The position numbers were made by a program, and so were the translations under genes. From Ascarosepion bandense (lineage: Eukaryota > Mollusca > Cephalopoda > Sepiida > Sepiidae): a stretch of DNA of 64,000 nt. Below the pieces are notes generated by a model, which ran no database searches, was not told where the DNA came from, and saw only the letters and a list, made by a program, of their open reading frames with translations. Where the stretch lies: contig JBBBDQ010001026.1 in assembly GCA_037127315.1 (NCBI GenBank), positions 7,166,001 to 7,230,000 on the forward strand, in the 5' to 3' direction. Below, piece after piece: positions 61,700 through 64,000 of this stretch (position 1 is its first letter; every line of letters starts with the position of its first letter).

Positions 61700-64000
61700 G
61701 AAAACGCGATGAATAAATTGTTGTCTAAATAACACAAAAATGAAAGCAACACTGACATCTCATTTTAGCAGATATATTTACCAAAATTACACAAAAATAT
61801 CTTGAAATACTAAGGAGTAAATTTAGTCAATAAAATTGCCATTGACCTCATCATGATACTATAAATTGTCATATAAATTGCGCAGAAATGAAAATAACAC
61901 CTGACATCATTTTAACAGATATATTTACCAAAACTACACAAAAATATCTTGAAATACTAAGGAGTAAATTTAGTCAATAAAATTGACATTGACCTCAATA
62001 CGATGTATAAATTGTCATATAAATTGCGCAGAAATGAAAATAACACTGACATCATTTTAACAGATATATTTACATAAAACTACACAAAAATATCTTGAAA
62101 TGCTAAGGTAAATTTAGTCAATAAAATTGACATTGACCTCAATGCGATGTATAAATTGTCATATAAATTGCGCAGAAATGAAAATAACACTGACATCTCA
62201 TTTTAACAGATATATTTTAAAAACTACAAAAATATCTTGAAATACTAAGGAGTAAATTTAGTCAATAAAATTGACATTGACCTCAATGCGATGTATAAAT
62301 TGTCATATAAATTGCGCAGAAATGAAAATAACACTGACATCTCATTTTAACAGATATATTTACCAAAACTACACAAAAATATCTTGAAATACTAAGGAGT
62401 AAATTTAGTCAATAAAATTGACATTGACCTCAATGCGAAATGTATAAATTGTCATATAAATTGCGCAGAAAATGAAATAACACTGACATCTCATTTTAAC
62501 AGATATATTTACCAAAACTACACAAAAATATCTTGAAATACTAAGGAGTAAATTTAGTCAATAAAGGTGACATTGACCTCAATGCGATGTATAAATTGTG
62601 TCTAAATTGCGCAAAGTAGAAAATAACACTGACATCTCATTTTAGATATATTTACCAAAACTACACAAAAAATATCTTGAAATACTAAGGGAAGTATTTA
62701 ATTAATAAAAATTATTAAACCTCTATAGAATGTATAAATTGTCATCTAAATTGCGCAGAAATGAAAATAACACTGACATCCCATTTTAACAGATATATTT
62801 TAAAACTACACAAAAATATCTTGAAATACTAAAGGAGTAAATTAGTCAATAAGATGACATTAGCCTCAATGCGATGTATAAATTGTCATATAAATTATAG
62901 AAATGAAAATAACACGTATCTCATTTTAACAGATATATTTATGACTTCTTTAAAAATATCTTGAAATACTAAGGAGTAAATTTAGTCAATAAAATTGACT
63001 TATTGACCTCAGTTCGATATAGTATATAAATTGCGCAGAAATAAATAACACTGACATCATTTTAACAATCCATATTACCAAAACTACAAAAAAATATTTG
63101 AAATATAAGGTAAATTTAGTCAATAAAATTGCCATTGACCTCAATGCGATGTATAAATTGTCATCTAAATTGCGCAGAAATGAAAATAACACTGACATCT
63201 CATTTTAACAGATATATTTACTAAAATTATACAAAACATATCTTGAAATACTAAGGAGTAATTTAGTCAATAAAAGTGACATTGACCTCAATGCGATGTA
63301 TAAATTGTCATATAAATTGCGCAGAAATGAAAATAACACTGACATCTCATTTTAACAGATATATTTACCAAAACTACACAAAAATATCTTGAAATACTAA
63401 AGGAGTAAATTTAGTCAATAAAATTGACATTGACATCAATGCGATGTATAAATTGTCATATAAATTGCGCAGAAATGAAAATAACACTGACATCTCATTT
63501 TAACAGATATATTTACCAAAACTACACAAAAATATCTTGAAATACTAAGGAGTAAATTTAGTCAATAAAATTGCCATTGACCTCAGTACGATACATCAGT
63601 ATCAACTCTGATGCGCAGAAATGAAAATAACACTGACATCTCATTTTAACAGATATATTTACTAAAATTATACCAAGCGTATATCTTGAAATACTAAGGA
63701 GTAGTTAGTCAATAAAATGACAACTGACCTCAATGCGATGTATAAATTGTCATATAAATTGCGCAAGAAATGAAAATAACACTGACATCTCATTTTAATA
63801 GATATATTTACCAAAACTACACAAAAATATCTTGAAATACTAAGGAGTAAATTTAGTCAATAAAATTGACATTGACCTCAATGCGATAATATAAATTGTC
63901 ATATAAATTGCGCAGAAATGAAAATAACACTGACATCTCATTTTAACAGATATATTTACCAAAACTACACAAAAATATCTTGAAATACTAAGGAGTAAAT
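61700..64000. repeat. 147-bp satellite array, about 15 units, open to the right
   Basis: The unit runs ATTGACCTCAATGCGATGTA, TAAATTGTCATATAAATTGC, GCAGAAATGAAAATAACACT, GACATCTCATTTTAACAGAT, then ATTTACCAAAACTACACAAA, TATCTTGAAATACTAAGGAG, TTTAGTCAATAAAATTG: about 147 bp. Most units differ by small indels or substitutions. Units at about 62,600-63,100 and 63,590-63,720 are more diverged. The left edge fades out at about 61,700, and the array continues past the window. Confidence 0.95.

Overview
The window looks like noncoding DNA from a large, AT-rich, repeat-crowded metazoan genome, most likely a cephalopod mollusc of octopus type. The species call is inference. It rests on two tRNA-headed short interspersed families, hammerhead-bearing retrozymes, many (TA)n, (CA)n and (TCTA)n tracts, several LINE lineages and almost no host coding sequence. 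No prokaryotic gene organisation is present.

I name the families locally. RZ is a retrozyme: a unit of about 306 bp with tRNA-like A and B boxes and a type I hammerhead ribozyme at its end, usually flanked by (TA)n. HHR-2 is a second, longer-stemmed hammerhead family in Penelope-like debris. SINE-1 is a tRNA-derived SINE whose 3' tail can be repeated through shared spacers. LINE-A is a non-LTR element with a YADD-type reverse transcriptase. LINE-B is a CR1/Jockey-like element whose RNA ends in CTTGCTTGGGGTGAAATGA plus an A-rich tail. LINE-C is an R2/NeSL-like element with a restriction-like endonuclease. Elements X and Y and several tandem arrays remain unclassified.

Layout. 0.7-2.6 kb: hammerhead elements of both families. 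4-5.7 kb: tandem arrays, including LINE-B tails. 6-15.5 kb: broken LINE-C, LINE-A and LINE-B with nested insertions, a LINE-C/5S rRNA chimera and a SINE-1 composite. 16-21.2 kb: LINE-A between inverted coding repeats, the best RZ dimer, element X, and a LINE-B with an inverted 5' part. 21.4-23.6 kb: foldback and 108-bp array. 23.8-33.3 kb: a long inverted-repeat pair, SINE-1 copies, (TCTA)n and a pyrimidine tract. 34.3-36.9 kb: an internally deleted mariner directly upstream of the only convincing host gene, an intronless 499-codon coiled-coil protein with a C-terminal membrane anchor. 38.3-45.2 kb: repeat Y, a head-to-head HHR-2 element, a solo LTR, the longest LINE-B reverse transcriptase frame and a Tc1-like MITE. 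45.4-61.7 kb: LINE tails, composites, a 5S pseudogene, element X and arrays. 61.7 kb to the end: a satellite of about 147 bp running out of the window.

Functional reading. Apart from the coiled-coil gene, the content is the product of retrotransposition. The autonomous lineages seen here are broken, and the short elements (RZ, SINE-1, MITEs, deleted mariner) must rely on enzymes supplied elsewhere. The most interesting signal is catalytic RNA: at least thirteen hammerhead-like motifs in two or three families, some with intact cores, one pair with a compensatory base-pair change, and RZ units in cleavable tandem dimers with internal polymerase III-type boxes.
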